DNA of 64,000 nucleotides from Orientallactaga sibirica (GCA_036365145.1 JAEOAD010002279.1:120001-184000), one strand, 5' to 3'; numbered from the stretch's first letter, positions 31,996 through 44,055 are shown. Made by a program: numbers and translations. Notes: generated from the sequence alone by a model not told the origin.

Positions 31996-33720
31996 AAATA
32001 AATAAAATAAATCTTTAAAAACTATTTATTAGAGAGAGGGAGAGGGAGAGAGAGAGAGAATGGGCACACCAGGGCCTCCAGCCACTGCAAACAAACTCCA
32101 GATGCAGGGCAGGAGCCACTCCTGGCTGCATCAGAGCTTACAGCAGGGGACCTGAGAATTTCAAACCTGGGTCCTTGGAGCTTATTGGCAAGAGATTTTT
32201 AACCGCTAAGCCATCTCCTTAGCCCTGTTTTTTTTTTTTGATGTGTGCAATCATCGTGTGTGTGTGTGTGATCATCTTTTGGTCTGTTGTCTGTGCCCTA
32301 TCTGGGGAGATGAATGTCCATGCTGCCCCTGGGAAAAAGTTTTCCCGCTACAGGTGGCTTCTGAAGTTACATCTCAAAGGCAGAACTCCCCCTGCCCCCA
32401 AACCATTTTTTTTTTTCAGGGGGAGCACTATTTAGAAATACAGCTAATAAAGTAAAACAAGGCTTGCAGCAGGAGGGAGCTAGGACCTTTCTTATTGGAA
32501 ATCAAGCTCCCGGTCTTGTATGCTAGAAAAGAAGCTAAAAATTGAACTGATTCTCCGAGTCACCTTAAGAGTTAACTGCTGAGAGCTAAACTTAACTTTG
32601 TCAGCAGATAGACAAACCCAAAGAAAGGACTGTCCAGCAAGGGCCTAAAGGGACGATAAGAAGGAAAGACAGTTTAGGCTGAAACCAAATGAAATGGAGT
32701 TCATAGTTAGGATTGCAACAGGCTGCAGGCTTTGGTGAACAGAATCAGGGGCAGAAAAGGGGACCACCTTGTTCTTTCAGGAAAGGTTGGGGTGCAGTTA
32801 TTAAAAAGTGTCTTCAAGATAAGAAAAGAGCCAGGTGGGGAGGGAATTCCAGGAGAACAATGGAAACCTGAAGAAAGGGGCTCCTGGGGACCAGGGTGTA
32901 AAATTTGGAGGCAGAATCAAACAGTCACTGGGGGGAGCACAGTGGCCTGGGGGTGTCTGCTGGCTACCTGAACACTATCTCGTTCTGTCATCACTCTTTA
33001 AGAAAGAATAGAAAAAGAGCTGTCACACTGTAATAATGGGTGTGATATGTGTGAAAGAGTGAAAAAGAATAGAACCTGGGAAATCCTGCAGGCTGAGGGC
33101 AAGAATTTCCAGCATTCAGGCATTAGCAAATCTGGCAGGGGATTGCAAACCGAGGACTGAGAGAGAGGTTACAACCAGGGAGGGGAAGATACTCTTCCAG
33201 AGCAGCCTGCAAAGACTGAACCCTGAAGGAGGACCCGATGAGGCTGTTGCTGATGGTGTGGGGAGAAACAGGAATGGCTGTAAAGCTGCCTCTCTCTGTT
33301 TCTTTCTCTGCCTCTCCCAGCAGTCCTGGCGGTGGGTCTCCCAGTCTGTCTGCCTGTTGGGGTTTTTTCTCCAGACTCTTAAACATGCCTTCAAGTCTAG
33401 TGTGGTGTGCCATCTTATTTCCTGGGATGCCTTTGAGAAGGATGGTTGCCCACAAACACAGCTTCAAGTGGGGCTGTCACCTATGCTGGGGAGAGTTAAG
33501 GAGCCTGTGATGTAAACCCTGAATGTGCAGGCATCTTTCCCTGTTTATATGTAACACTTCACTCTGATGCAAGGGCGCAATGCCATTCACTGGCCCAAAA
33601 ATGTTTTTTTTTTTTGGTAATTTTGTGTCTGCAGTTGGTTCATGCAGCTGAGAGGCCCAGGTTTGATTCTCAGGTCCCATCTCTGCCAGATCTCAAAAAA
33701 AAAAAAAATACATCAAATGA
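31910..33720. other. Mosaic segment M1
   Basis: About 1.8 kb in which blocks colinear with 29.66-31.75 kb alternate with blocks colinear with 34.1-35.4 kb. Examples from upstream: 'aaagtgtcttcaagata' (30831 and 32805), 'gcaagaatttccag' (31192 and 33099), 'taacacttcactctg' (31721 and 33551). From downstream: 'acctttcttattggaaatca' (32485 and 34225). A SINE-T at 32010-32226 is also hybrid. No gene. Confidence 0.75.
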
Positions 33721-33769
33721 CACAGAGGATCTTTAACTGGAAGTTTTTTAAATATACCTTTAAATTTTT

Positions 33770-34003
33770 AAATTATCATTTTTAAATATTTATTTTTTAT
33801 TTATTTGATAGTGACAGACAGAGTAAGAGGCAGATAGGTAGAGAGAGAATGGCCATGCCAGGGCCTCCTGCCAGTGCAAATGAACTCCAGATGCATGTGA
33901 CACCACGTGCATCAGGCTTACAAGGGTACTGAGAGTCAAACCTGGATCCTTTGGCTTTGCAGGCATACACCTTAACCACTAAGCCATCTCCTCCAGCCTT
34001 TTT
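33770..34003 (-). mobile_element. SINE-T, duplicated copy 1
   Basis: Shares private variants with the SINE at 35440-35660 ('gagagaatggccatgccagg', 'cctcctgccagtgc', 'cttacaagggtact'), so the two are copies of one insertion. Confidence 0.9.
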
Positions 34004-34004
34004 T

Positions 34005-35060
34005 TTTTTTGATGTGGCAATCATTGGAGTGAAGACATGTTTGTGTGAGTGGATGCTATCTGGGAGATGAATGTCCATGCTGCCCCTGGAAAAAAGTTTA
34101 TTTTTCATGGAAGATTCTGAAGGGAATCTCAAATGAGAAGAGCTGCCCCCAAACCATTTTTTTTAGTTTGAGAAAGGAGTATTTAGATAATACAGCTAAT
34201 ACAGAAAACAAGGTTTGAGCTAAGACCTTTCTTATTGGAAATCAAGCTTTGAGTCTTGATGCTAGAAAAGAAGCTAAAAATTGAACTGATTCTGTAGTTT
34301 GAGAAGGAGTTAACTGATAAGAGCTAAACTTAACAGAGCAGATAGACAAACCCAAAGAAAGGACTGTCCAGAAAGGGCCTAAAGGGATGATAAGAAGGAA
34401 AGACAGTTTAGGCTGAAACCAAATGAAGTGGAGTTCATAGTTAGGATACAAGGCTGCAGGCACCATGAACAGAATCAGGGGCAGAAAAGGGGACCACCTT
34501 GTTCTTTCAGGAAAGGTTGGGGGGGTGCAGGAGGAAAGCAGATAAGAAAAGAGCCAGGTGGGAGGGAATTCCAGGAGAACAAGGGAAACCCAAGGAAAGG
34601 GGTCCTGGGGGGACCAGGGTGGGCTGTGTGGAGGCAGAATCACAGCTACTGGGGAGCACAGTGGCCTGGGGGTGTCTGCTGGCTACCTGAACACATGCGT
34701 TACTACATCACTGGTAAGGCATAGGAAAGAGCTGTCACACTGTAATAATGGGTGTGATATGTGTGGTAGTGCAAAGCATAGGACCTGGGAGATCCTGTAG
34801 GCTGAGGGCGGACTAAGCACCAGCATTCAGCAGGCAGGGTTTGCCTGCCGAGGGACTGAGAGAGAGAGGTTAGAACCAGGAGGGGAAGATACTCTTCCAG
34901 AGCAGTGTGAGGACTGAACCCTGAAGGAGGCCGATGAGGCTGTTGCTGGGTGTGGAGAGAAACAGGAAAACACGTAAAGATAGCTGACCTCGCTCTGCCT
35001 CCTCCCCAGCAGTCCTGCGGTGGGTCAACCTAGTCCGCACAATGGGCTCCACAAGCTCCC
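34005..35060. other. Mosaic segment M2
   Basis: Parallel to M1 about 1.7 kb downstream. Within 34020-34330 it also holds blocks from the left edge of the minisatellite: 'gaagacatgtttgtg' (34031), 'tatttttcatggaagatt' (34099 and 35753), 'tagtttgagaaaggagt' (34174 and 35812), 'tgtagtttgagaaggagt' (34293). Confidence 0.7.
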
Positions 35061-35153
35061 AGCTTTAAACATGCAAGCTCTAGTCCTGGGGGCATCTTAC
35101 TTCTTGGGGGGTTTTGAGAAGGATGGATTGCCCACAAAATTACATCAAGTGGG

Positions 35154-35380
35154 GCTGGAGAGATGGCTTAGTGGTTAAGGAGCCTGCCTGTAAACCCTAA
35201 GAATGTGCATTCGATTCTCCAGGTCCCATGTTTAGCCAGATGCAGTGATGCAAGGGCGCAATGCCACACTTGACCACAAGGTGGTGCGTGTGTCTGCAGT
35301 TGGTTCATGCAGCTGAGAGGCCCTGGTGTGCCCATACTCCCTCTCTCTGCCTCAAAAAAAAAAAAAAAAATACATCAAAT
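35154..35380 (+). mobile_element. SINE-T2
   Basis: Uninterrupted copy. Pieces of it reappear shuffled in M1 at 33470-33710 ('tgatgcaagggcgcaatgcc', 'ctgcagttggttcatgcag'). Confidence 0.9.
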
Positions 35381-35439
35381 GACACAGAGGATCTTTAACT
35401 GGAAGGTTTTTTTTAAATATACCTTTTAAATTTTTAAAT

Positions 35440-35660
35440 TATCATTTTTTAAATATTTATTTTTTATTTATTTGATAGTGACAGACAGAGTAAGAGGCAG
35501 ATAGGTAGAGAGAGAATGGCCATGCCAGGGCCTCCTGCCAGTGCAAATGAACTCCAGATGCATGTGACACCTTGTGGCTTACAAGGGTACTGGAGAGTCA
35601 AACCGGGATCCTTTGGCTTTGCAGGCATACACCTTAACCACTAAGCCATCTCTCCAGCCT
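35440..35660 (-). mobile_element. SINE-T, duplicated copy 2
   Basis: Partner of 33770-34003, offset about 1.67 kb. A small 'catcagg' region is deleted here. Confidence 0.9.
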
Positions 35661-35788
35661 TCACAGGAAGTTTTTGATGGCTTTGGAGGAAGACATGTTT
35701 GTGGAGTGGATGCAACTAAAGTTAGGTTTCTGAGCAGGAGATGAAATTAGATTATTTTTCATGGAAGATTCAGAAGGGAATGTATGAT
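35661..35788. other. Left flank of the 46-bp array
   Basis: Unique 'gaagacatgtttgtggagtg' to 'catggaagattcagaaggga'; its blocks recur in M2. Confidence 0.6.
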
Positions 35789-38700
35789 AAGAGCTGGGCA
35801 CACAGAGGACATAGTTTGAGAAAGGAGTGTGTGATAAGAGCTGGGCACACAGAAGATGTAGTTTGAGAAGGCGTGTGTGATAAGAGCTGGGCACACAGAG
35901 GATGTAGTTTGAGAAGGAGTGTGTGATAAGAGCTGGGCACACAGAGGATGTAGTTTGAGAAGGAGTGTGTGATAAGAGCTGGGCACACAGAGGATGTAGT
36001 TTGAGAAGGAGTGTGTGATAAGAGCTGGGCACACAGAGGACGTAGTTTGAGAAGGAGTGTGTGATAAGAGCTGGGCACACAGAGGATGTAGTTTGAGAAG
36101 GAGTGTGTGATAAGAGCTGGGCACGCAGAGGATGTCATTTGAGAAGGAGTGTGTGATAAGAGCTGAGCACAGAGAGGATGTAGTTTGAGAAGGGAGTGTG
36201 TGATAAGAGCTGGGCACACAGAGGATGTAGTTTGAGAAGGAGTGTGTGATAAGAGCTGGGCTCACAGAGGATGTAGTTTGAGAAGGAGTGTGTGATAAGA
36301 GCTGGGCACACAGAGGATGTAGTTTGAGAAGGAGTGTGTGATAAGAGCTGGGCACACAGAGGATGTAGTTTGAGAGGAGTGTGTGATAAGAGCTGGGCAC
36401 ACAGAGGATGTAGTTTGAGAAGGAGTGTGTGATAAGAGCTGGGCACACAGAGGATGTAGTTTGAGAAGGAGTGTGTGATAAGAGCTGGGCACACAGAGGA
36501 TGTAGTTTGAGAAGGAGTGTGTGATAAGAGCTGGGCACACAGAGGATGTAGTTTGAGAAGGAGTGTGTGATAAGAGCTGGGCTCACAGAGGATGTAGTTT
36601 GAGAAGGAGTGTGTGATAAGAGCTGGGCACACAGAGGATGTAGTTTGAGAAGGAGTGTGTGATAAGAGCTGGGCACACAGAGGATGTAGTTTGAGAAGGA
36701 GTGTGTGATAAGAGCTGGGCACACAGAGGATGCAGTTTGAGAAGGAGTGTGTGATAAGATCTGGGCACACAGAGGACGTAGTTTGAGAAGGAGTGTGTGA
36801 TAAGAGCTGGGCACACAGAGGATGTAGTTTGAGAAGGAGTGTGTGATAAGAGCTGGGCACACAGAGGATGTAGTTTGAGAAGGAGTGTGTGATAAGAGCT
36901 GGGCACACAGAGGATGTAGTTTGAGAAGGAGTGTGTGATAAGAGCTGGGCACACAGAGGATGTAGTTTGAGAAGGAGTGTGTGATAAGAGCTGGGCACAC
37001 AGAGGATGTAGTTTGAGAAGGAGTGTGTGATAAGAGCTGGGCACACAGAGGATGTAGTTTGAGAAGGAGTGTGTGATAAGAGCTGGGCACACAGAGGATG
37101 TACTTTGAGAAGGAGTGTGTGATAAGAGCTGGGCACACAGAGGATGTAGTTTGAGAAGGAGTGTGTGATAAGAGCTGGGCACACAGAGGATGTAGTTTGA
37201 GAAGGAGTGTGTGATAAGAGCTGGGCACACAGAGGATGTCATTTGAGAAGGAGTGTGTGATAAGAGCTGGGCACACAGAGGATGTAGTTTGAGAAGGAGT
37301 GTGTGATAAGAGCTGGGCACACAGAGGATGTAGTTTGAGAAGGAGTGTGTGATAAGAGCTGGGCACACAGAGGATGTAGTTTGAGAAGGAGTGTGTGATA
37401 AGAGCTGGGCACACAGAGGATGTAGTTTGAGAAGGAGTGTGTGATAAGAGCTGGGCACACAGAGGATGTAGTTTGAGAAGGAGTGTGTGATAAGAGCTGG
37501 GCACACAGAGGATGTAGTTTGAGAAGGAGTGTGTGATAAGAGCTGGGCACACAGAGGATGTAGTTTGAGAAGGTGTGTGTGATAAGAGCTGGGCACACAG
37601 AGGATGTAGTTTGAGAAGGAGTGTGTGATAAGAGCTGGGCACACAGAGGATGTAGTTTGAGAAGGAGTGTGTGATAAGAGCTGGGCACACAGAGGATGTA
37701 GTTTGAGAAGGAGTGTGTGATAAGAGCTGGGCACACAGAGGATGTAGTTTGAGAAGGAGTGTGTGATAAGAGCTGGGCACACAGAGGATGTAGTTTGAGA
37801 AGGAGTGTGTGATAAGAGCTGGGCACACAGAGGATGTAGTTTGAGAAGGAGTGTGTGATAAGAGATGGGCACACAGAGGATGTAGTTTGAGAAGGAGTGT
37901 GTGATAAGAGCTGGGCACACAGAGGATGTAGTTTGAGAAGGAGTGTGTGATAAGAGCTGGGCACACAGAGGACGTAGTTTGAGAAGGAGTGTGTGATAAG
38001 AGCTGGGCACACAGAGGATGTAGTTTGAGAAGGAGTGTGTGATAAGAGCTGGGCACACAGAGGATGTAGTTTGAGAAGGAGTGTGTGATAAGAGCTGGGC
38101 ACACAGAGGATGTAGTTTGAGAAGGAGTGTGTGATAAGAGCTGGGCACACAGAGGATGTAGTTTGAGAAGGAGTGTGTGATAAGAGCTGGGCACACAGAG
38201 GATGTAGTTTGAGAAGGAGTGTGTGATAAGAGCTGGGCACACAGAGGATGTAGTTTGAGAAGGAGTGTGTGATAAGAGCTGGGCACACAGAGGATGTAGT
38301 TTGAGAAGGTGTGTGATAAGAGCTGGGCACACAGAGGATGTAGTTTGAGAAGGAGTGTGTGATAAGAGCTGGGCACACAGAGGATGTAGTTTGAGAAGGA
38401 GTGTGTGATAAGAGCTGGGCACACAGAGGATGTAGTTTGAGAAGGAGTGTGTGATAAGAGCTGGGCACACAGAGGATGTAGTTTGAGAAGGAGTGTGTGA
38501 TAAGAGCTGGGCACACAGAGGATGTAGTTTGAGAAGGAGTGTGTGATAAGAGCTGGGCACACAGAGGATGTAGTTTGAGAAGGAGTGTGTGATAAGAGCT
38601 GGGCACACAGAGGATGTAGTTTGAGAAGGAGTGTGTGATAAGAGCTGGGCACACAGAGGATGTAGTTTGAGAAGGAGTGTGTGATAAGAGCTGGGCACAC

Positions 38701-41700
38701 AGAGGATGTAGTTTGAGAAGGAGTGTGTGATAAGAGCTGGGCACACAGAGGATGTAGTTTGAGAAGGAGTGTGTGATAAGAGCTGGGCACACAGAGGATG
38801 TAGTTTGAGAAGGAGTGTGTGATAAGAGCTGGGCACACAGAGGATGTAGTTTGAGAAGGAGTGTGTGATAAGAGCTGGGCACACAGAGGATGTAGTTTGA
38901 GAAGGAGTGTGTGATAAGAGCTGGGCACACAGAGGATGTCATTTGAGAAGGAGTGTGTGATAAGAGCTGGGCACACAGAGGATGTAGTTTGAGAAGGAGT
39001 GTGTGATAAGAGCTGGGCACACAGAGGATGTAGTTTGAGAAGGAGTGTGTGATAAGAGCTGGGCACACAGAGGATGTAGTTTGAGAAGGGAGTGTGTGAT
39101 AAGAGCTGGGCACACAGAGGATGTAGTTTGAGAAGGAGTGTGTGATAAGAGCTGGGCACACAGAGGATGTAGTTTGAGAAGGAGTGTGTGATAAGAGCTG
39201 GGCACACAGAGGATGTAGTTTGAGAAGGAGTGTGTGATAAGAGCTGGGCACACAGAGGATGTAGTTTGAGAAGGAGTGTGTGATAAGAGCTGGGCACACA
39301 GAGGATGTAGTTTGAGAAGGAGTGTGTGATAAGAGCTGGGCACACAGAGGATGTAGTTTGAGAAGGAGTGTGTGATAAGAGCTGGGCACACAGAGGATGT
39401 AGTTTGAGAAGGAGTGTGTGATAAGAGCTGGGCACACAGAGGATGTAGTTTGAGAAGGAGTGTGTGATAAGAGCTGGGCACACAGAGGATGTAGTTTGAG
39501 AAGGAGTGTGTGATAAGAGCTGGGCACACAGAGGATGTAGTTTGAGAAGGAGTGTGTGATAAGAGCTGGGCACACAGAGGATGTAGTTTGAGAAGGAGTG
39601 TGTGATAAGAGCTGGGCACACAGAGGATGTAGTTTGAGAAGGAGTGTGTGATAAGAGCTGGGCACACAGAGGATGTAGTTTGAGAAGGAGTGTGTGATAA
39701 GAGCTGGGCACACAGAGGATGTAGTTTGAGAAGGAGTGTGTGATAAGAGCTGGGCACACAGAGGATGTAGTTTGAGAAGGAGTGTGTGATAAGAGCTGGG
39801 CACACAGAGGATGTAGTTTGAGAAGGAGTGTGTGATAAGAGCTGGGCACACAGAGGATGTAGTTTGAGAAGGAGTGTGTGATAAGAGCTGGGCACACAGA
39901 GGATGTAGTTTGAGAAGGAGTGTGTGATAAGAGCTGGGCACACAGAGGATGTAGTTTGAGAAGGAGTGTGTGATAAGAGCTGGGCACACAGAGGATGTAG
40001 TTTGAGAAGGAGTGTGTGATAAGAGCTGGGCACACAGAGGATGTAGTTTGAGAAGGAGTGTGTGATAAGATCTGGGCACACAGAGGATGTAGTTTGAGAA
40101 GGAGTGTGTGATGAAGAGCTGGGCACACAGAGGATGTAGTTTGAGAAGGAGTGTGTGATAAGAGCTGGGCACACAGAGGACGTAGTTTGAGAAGGAGTGT
40201 GTGATAAGAGCTGGGCACACAGAGGATGTAGTTTGAGAAGGAGTGTGTGATAAGAGCTGGGCACACAGAGGATGTAGTTTGAGAAGGAGTGTGTGATAAG
40301 AGCTGGGCACACAGAGGATGTAGTTTGAGCAGGAGTGTGTGATAAGAGCTGGGCACACAGAGGATGTAGTTTGAGAAGGAGTGTGTGATAAGAGCTGGGC
40401 ACACAGAGGATGTAGTTTGAGAAGGAGTGTGTGATAAGAGCTGGGCACACAGAGGACGTAGTTTGAGAAGGAGTGTGTGATAAGAGCTGGGCACACAGAG
40501 GATGTAGTTTGAGAAGGAGTGTGTGATAAGAGCTGGGCACACAGAGGATGTAGTTTGAGAAGGAGTGTGTGATAAGAGCTGGGCACACAGAGGATGTAGT
40601 TTGAGAAGGAGTGTGTGATAAGAGCTGGGCACACAGAGGATGTAGTTTGAGAAGGAGTGTGTGATAAGAGCTGGGCACACAGAGGATGTAGTTTGAGAAG
40701 GAGTGTGTGATAAGAGCTGGGCACACAGAGGATGTAGTTTGAGAAGGAGTGTGTGATAAGAGCTGGGCACACAGAGGATGTAGTTTGAGAAGGAGTGTGT
40801 GATAAGAGCTGGGCACACAGAGGATGTAGTTTGAGAAGGAGTGTGTGATAAGAGCTGGGCACACAGAGGATGTAGTTTGAGAAGGAGTGTGTGATAAGAG
40901 CTGGGCACACAGAGGATGTAGTTTGAGAAGGAGTGTGTGATAAGAGCAGGGCACACAGAGGATGTAGTTTGAGAAGGAATGTGTGATAAGAGCTGGGCAC
41001 ACAGAGGATGTAGTTTGAGAAGGAGTGTGTGATAAGAGCTGGGCACACAGTCGATGTAGTTTGAGAAGGCGTGTGTGATAAGATCTGGGCACACAGAGGA
41101 TGTAGTTTGAGGAGTGTATGATAAGAGCTGGGCACACAGAGGATGTAGTTTGAGAAGGAGTGTGTGATAAGAGCTGGGCACACAGAGGATGTAGTTTGAG
41201 AAGGAGTGTGTGATAAGAGCAGGGCACACAGAGGATGTAGTTTGAGAAGGAGTGTGTGATAAGAGCTGGGCACACAGAGGATGTAGTTTGAGAAGGAGTG
41301 TGTGATAAGAGCTGGGCACACAGAGGATGTAGTTTGAGAAGGAGTGTGTGATAAGAGCTGGGCACACAGAGGATGTAGTTTGAGAAGGAGTGTGTGGTAA
41401 GAGCAGGGCACACAGAGGACGTAGTTTGAGAAGGAGTGTGTGATAAGAGCTGGGCACACAGAGGATGTAGTTTGAGGACATAGAGAAGGTGAGAGCTGGG
41501 CACACAGAGGAAGTTTGAGAAGGAGTGTGTGATAAGAGCTGGGCACACAGAGGATGTAGTTTGAGAAGGAGTGTGTGATAAGAGCTGGGCACACAGAGGA
41601 TGTAGTTTGAGAAGGAGTGTGTGATAAGAGCTGGGCACACAGAGGAGTTTGAGAATAGTGTTTGATAAGAGCTGGGCACACAGAAGATGAGTTTGAGAAG

Positions 41701-42063
41701 GGGGTGTGATAAGAGCTGGGCACACAGAGGAAGTAGTTTGAGAAGGAGTGTGTGATAAGAGCTGGGCACACAGAGGATGTAGTTTGAGAAGGAGTGTGTG
41801 ATAAGAGCTGGGCACACAGAGGATGTAGTTTGAGGTGGGAGTGTGTGATAAGAGCTGGGCACACAGAGGATGTAGTTTGAGAAGGAATGTGTGATAAGAG
41901 CTCGGCACACAGAGGATGTAGTTTGAGAAGGAATGTGTGATAAGAGCTGGGCACACAGAGGACGTAGTTTGAGAAGGAGTGTGTGATAAGAGCTGGGCAC
42001 ACAGAGGATGTAGTTTGAGAAGGAGTGTGTGATAAGAGCTGGGCACACAGAAGATGTAGTCTG
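35789..42063. repeat. 46-bp minisatellite, about 136 units
   Basis: The unit is gtgtgtgataagagctgggc, acacagaggatgtag, tttgagaagga (20+15+11 = 46). Units are almost identical through the centre, with more variants at both ends (35.79-36.4 and 41.0-42.06 kb). Variants include gacgtag for gatgtag, gctcacag for gcacacag, and single indels (e.g. the 2-bp loss near 38309). Each unit has one tgataagag and a 6-bp inverted repeat TGTGTG...CACACA. The minus strand has no stop in any frame, so 46-residue-periodic frames of 1,041, 1,042, 1,611 and 1,821 codons arise; since 46 is 1 mod 3, each frame cycles through all three phases. I call these artefacts. Confidence 0.97.
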
Positions 42064-42279
42064 TCAATTTGCAAGTGTGTCTTTTGAGTGTTAACCTCCT
42101 AACATTCGTCTGACAGATAGATTTTACCCGTCTTTTATTTTCTATGAATGCCTATTTTATTGGTGTCTTCACCCATTCTGATGGTATTAAAAGCTTTTGT
42201 ATGGTGACCGATACACCACATTTATTTCCAGCCTAGTTGCCTCTCCTAAACTCTGGGTTCACAGGCATCTCAAATCCAA
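42064..42279. other. Right flank of the array, no gene seen
   Basis: Unique AT-rich sequence beginning 'ctgtcaatttgcaagtgtgt'. Confidence 0.5.
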
Positions 42280-43270
42280 CAAGTCAGAGCATGAAACCTG
42301 CGATTTTTTCCTTCTGAGTCTTCTCTGTCTATCGTCTCCTCCACCTCAGTGAATCATCAAGCCATCCTTCCTACTTTCTGGCTATTGCCTGTTCTCTCAC
42401 AGTAGCACCCCCTTGGTTCTGCATCCAAGGCCTTGGGGAAGCCCTGCTGGCTCCTTGGGCAGGGTTTCTCCATTTCACCATGTTGGTTCCTGTCACCCTA
42501 CTCTTTCCTTGCTGGGTTGAGTTCCGTACCTCCCACTGCCTTTCCTTGCCTGCCTCTCACCCTTTATGCTTCACAGAGCAGTGAGGACACATCTCCAGAA
42601 ACCCACATCAGATGGTATCACTCTTCTGCCCAGTGTCCCAAACACGGAGCTAGTTTCATGTAAGCCAGAGACAAAGTTCTTGGTGGCCTACCTGACCTGT
42701 CCCGACCTCTGCCTGTCTGATACCATGGCCTTGACCTTTGCCTGCACTTGCTGAACCCTAACCCTCACTGGCCTTGTGCTGTACCTGAAAATCTAGCATC
42801 TTCTGGGCTGGAGAGATGGCTTGGCGGAAAAGGTGCCTGCCTGCCAAGCCTAAGAACTCCGGTTCTAAACTCCAGGTCCCATGTTTAGCCAGACGCAAAG
42901 TGACACAAGGGTGCAATGCCGCACTTGCCCACAAGGGGGCGCATGCACAAGGAGTTCATTCACAATGGCTGAGAAGCCTCTGGTGTGCCCATTCTCTCTC
43001 TCTTTCTCTATCTCTCGCTCTCAAAAAAAAAAAAAAAAGAAAAAGCTAGTGTCTTCTCAGGTGCCTTTTCATCTCCTCTCCCTCCTGCCTAGAATGTTCT
43101 TCCAGCAGGTATGCGTGTTCTGAAACTCTTGGCATCTTTGCATCGTCACCTTTCAACAAAGCTGTCTCTGACCAGTCTAGTTAGAACAGCACCTCGCATT
43201 TCTAGTCTTTTCTGACGCGCCTTGCTTCATCTCCAGTTCACCAACGGGCTGTGAGAGCACCCATGTGACA
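42280..43270 (+). mobile_element. L2 3' half, split by a SINE-T2
   Basis: 'cctagaatgttcttccagca', 'ctctgaccagtctagttaga' and 'gcttcatctccagttcacca' follow the L2 3' order (cf. 'cctggaatgctcttcc', 'ttccctgacca'). The upstream part (42300-42790) is pyrimidine-rich L2-like but weaker. Frames here have no domain. Confidence 0.6.
42805..43045 (+). mobile_element. SINE-T2 inserted in L2
   Basis: Target 'ctagcatcttct'/'ctagtgtcttct' on both sides; B box degraded to 'ggttctaaactcc'. Confidence 0.92.
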
Positions 43271-43788
43271 TGCGCATCAAGGGTGCAGCCATGCCGCCTT
43301 TCAGAGAGAGCCTCAGCATGTGGCTGGCTGAGAAGGAAAAAGCTGGTGTAGGAGGCCACTCTCAGATGTTCAGACTTGCTTCTCACACAGCCTGCAACTT
43401 CATTACCCACACAGGTACACGGGTGCCTGTTCACCTCTGTGTCTTCTGAGCGGTCAGCTTGCAAAGAGGGACCCTGGAAGGCAGGCAGGAAGAGGCCAGG
43501 CTGCCAATCACCAGAAGGGCAGCCTTGCTCCTTGGATGTCACACACAAGAAGGAGCTGGGCGGGGGGGGGGGAATCCTCCAAGGGAAATCCAGCTCCCCC
43601 AGGTCCTCTTCTTGTGTGCAAGAAAGATGAGAGCACAACCGGTTTCTACCCTAGAAGGCACCTCTGCCCTTGCGGCCACGCACCTGTTCAACAAACAGCT
43701 CCGGGCTGGAGAGACTGAAGTGGTCCCTGCCTCTGTCAAGCTCTTACCTGGGCAGGGGGAGGAATGATGCCAAAAAATGAACATGAGG
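43271..43788. other. 520 bp of unique sequence, no gene seen
   Basis: Frames overlap on both strands (minus 43177-43638 at 153 codons; plus 43459-43767). No domain, start context or splice sites single one out. A G9-10 run lies at 43560. Confidence 0.5.
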
Positions 43789-44055
43789 GCTGGAGGAGAT
43801 GGCTTAGCGGTGAAGGCACCTGCCTGCCAAGCCCAAGAACGCCCGTTCAAATCTCCAGGTCCCACGTTTAGCCAGACACAAAAAGTGACACAAGGGTGCA
43901 ATGCCGCACTTGCCCACAAGGGGGCGCATGTGTCTGGAGTTTGTTCAAAGCGGCTGAGAGGCCCTGGTGTGCCCATTCTCTCTCTCTCTCTCTGCCTCTT
44001 CCTCTCTGTCTCTGTCTGTCTCTATCTCTCTCTTAAGGAAAAAAAAAAAAGAAAA
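43789..44055 (+). mobile_element. SINE-T2
   Basis: Full long variant; flanked by 'aaaaatgaacatgag' and 'gaaaatgaacacgat', the target duplication. Confidence 0.93.

Noticed and set aside
35789..42063. CRISPR-like array
   Set aside because: Units are contiguous with no unique spacers, and the surrounding DNA is mammalian.
35759..42074. Giant minus-strand open frames (1,041-1,821 codons) as real proteins
   Set aside because: They are pure translations of a 46-bp tandem repeat, open in all three frames at once, with no non-repeat domain or upstream gene structure.
42755..42770. Telomere-like 'ccctaaccct'
   Set aside because: A single short match inside L2-like sequence, not a repeat tract.
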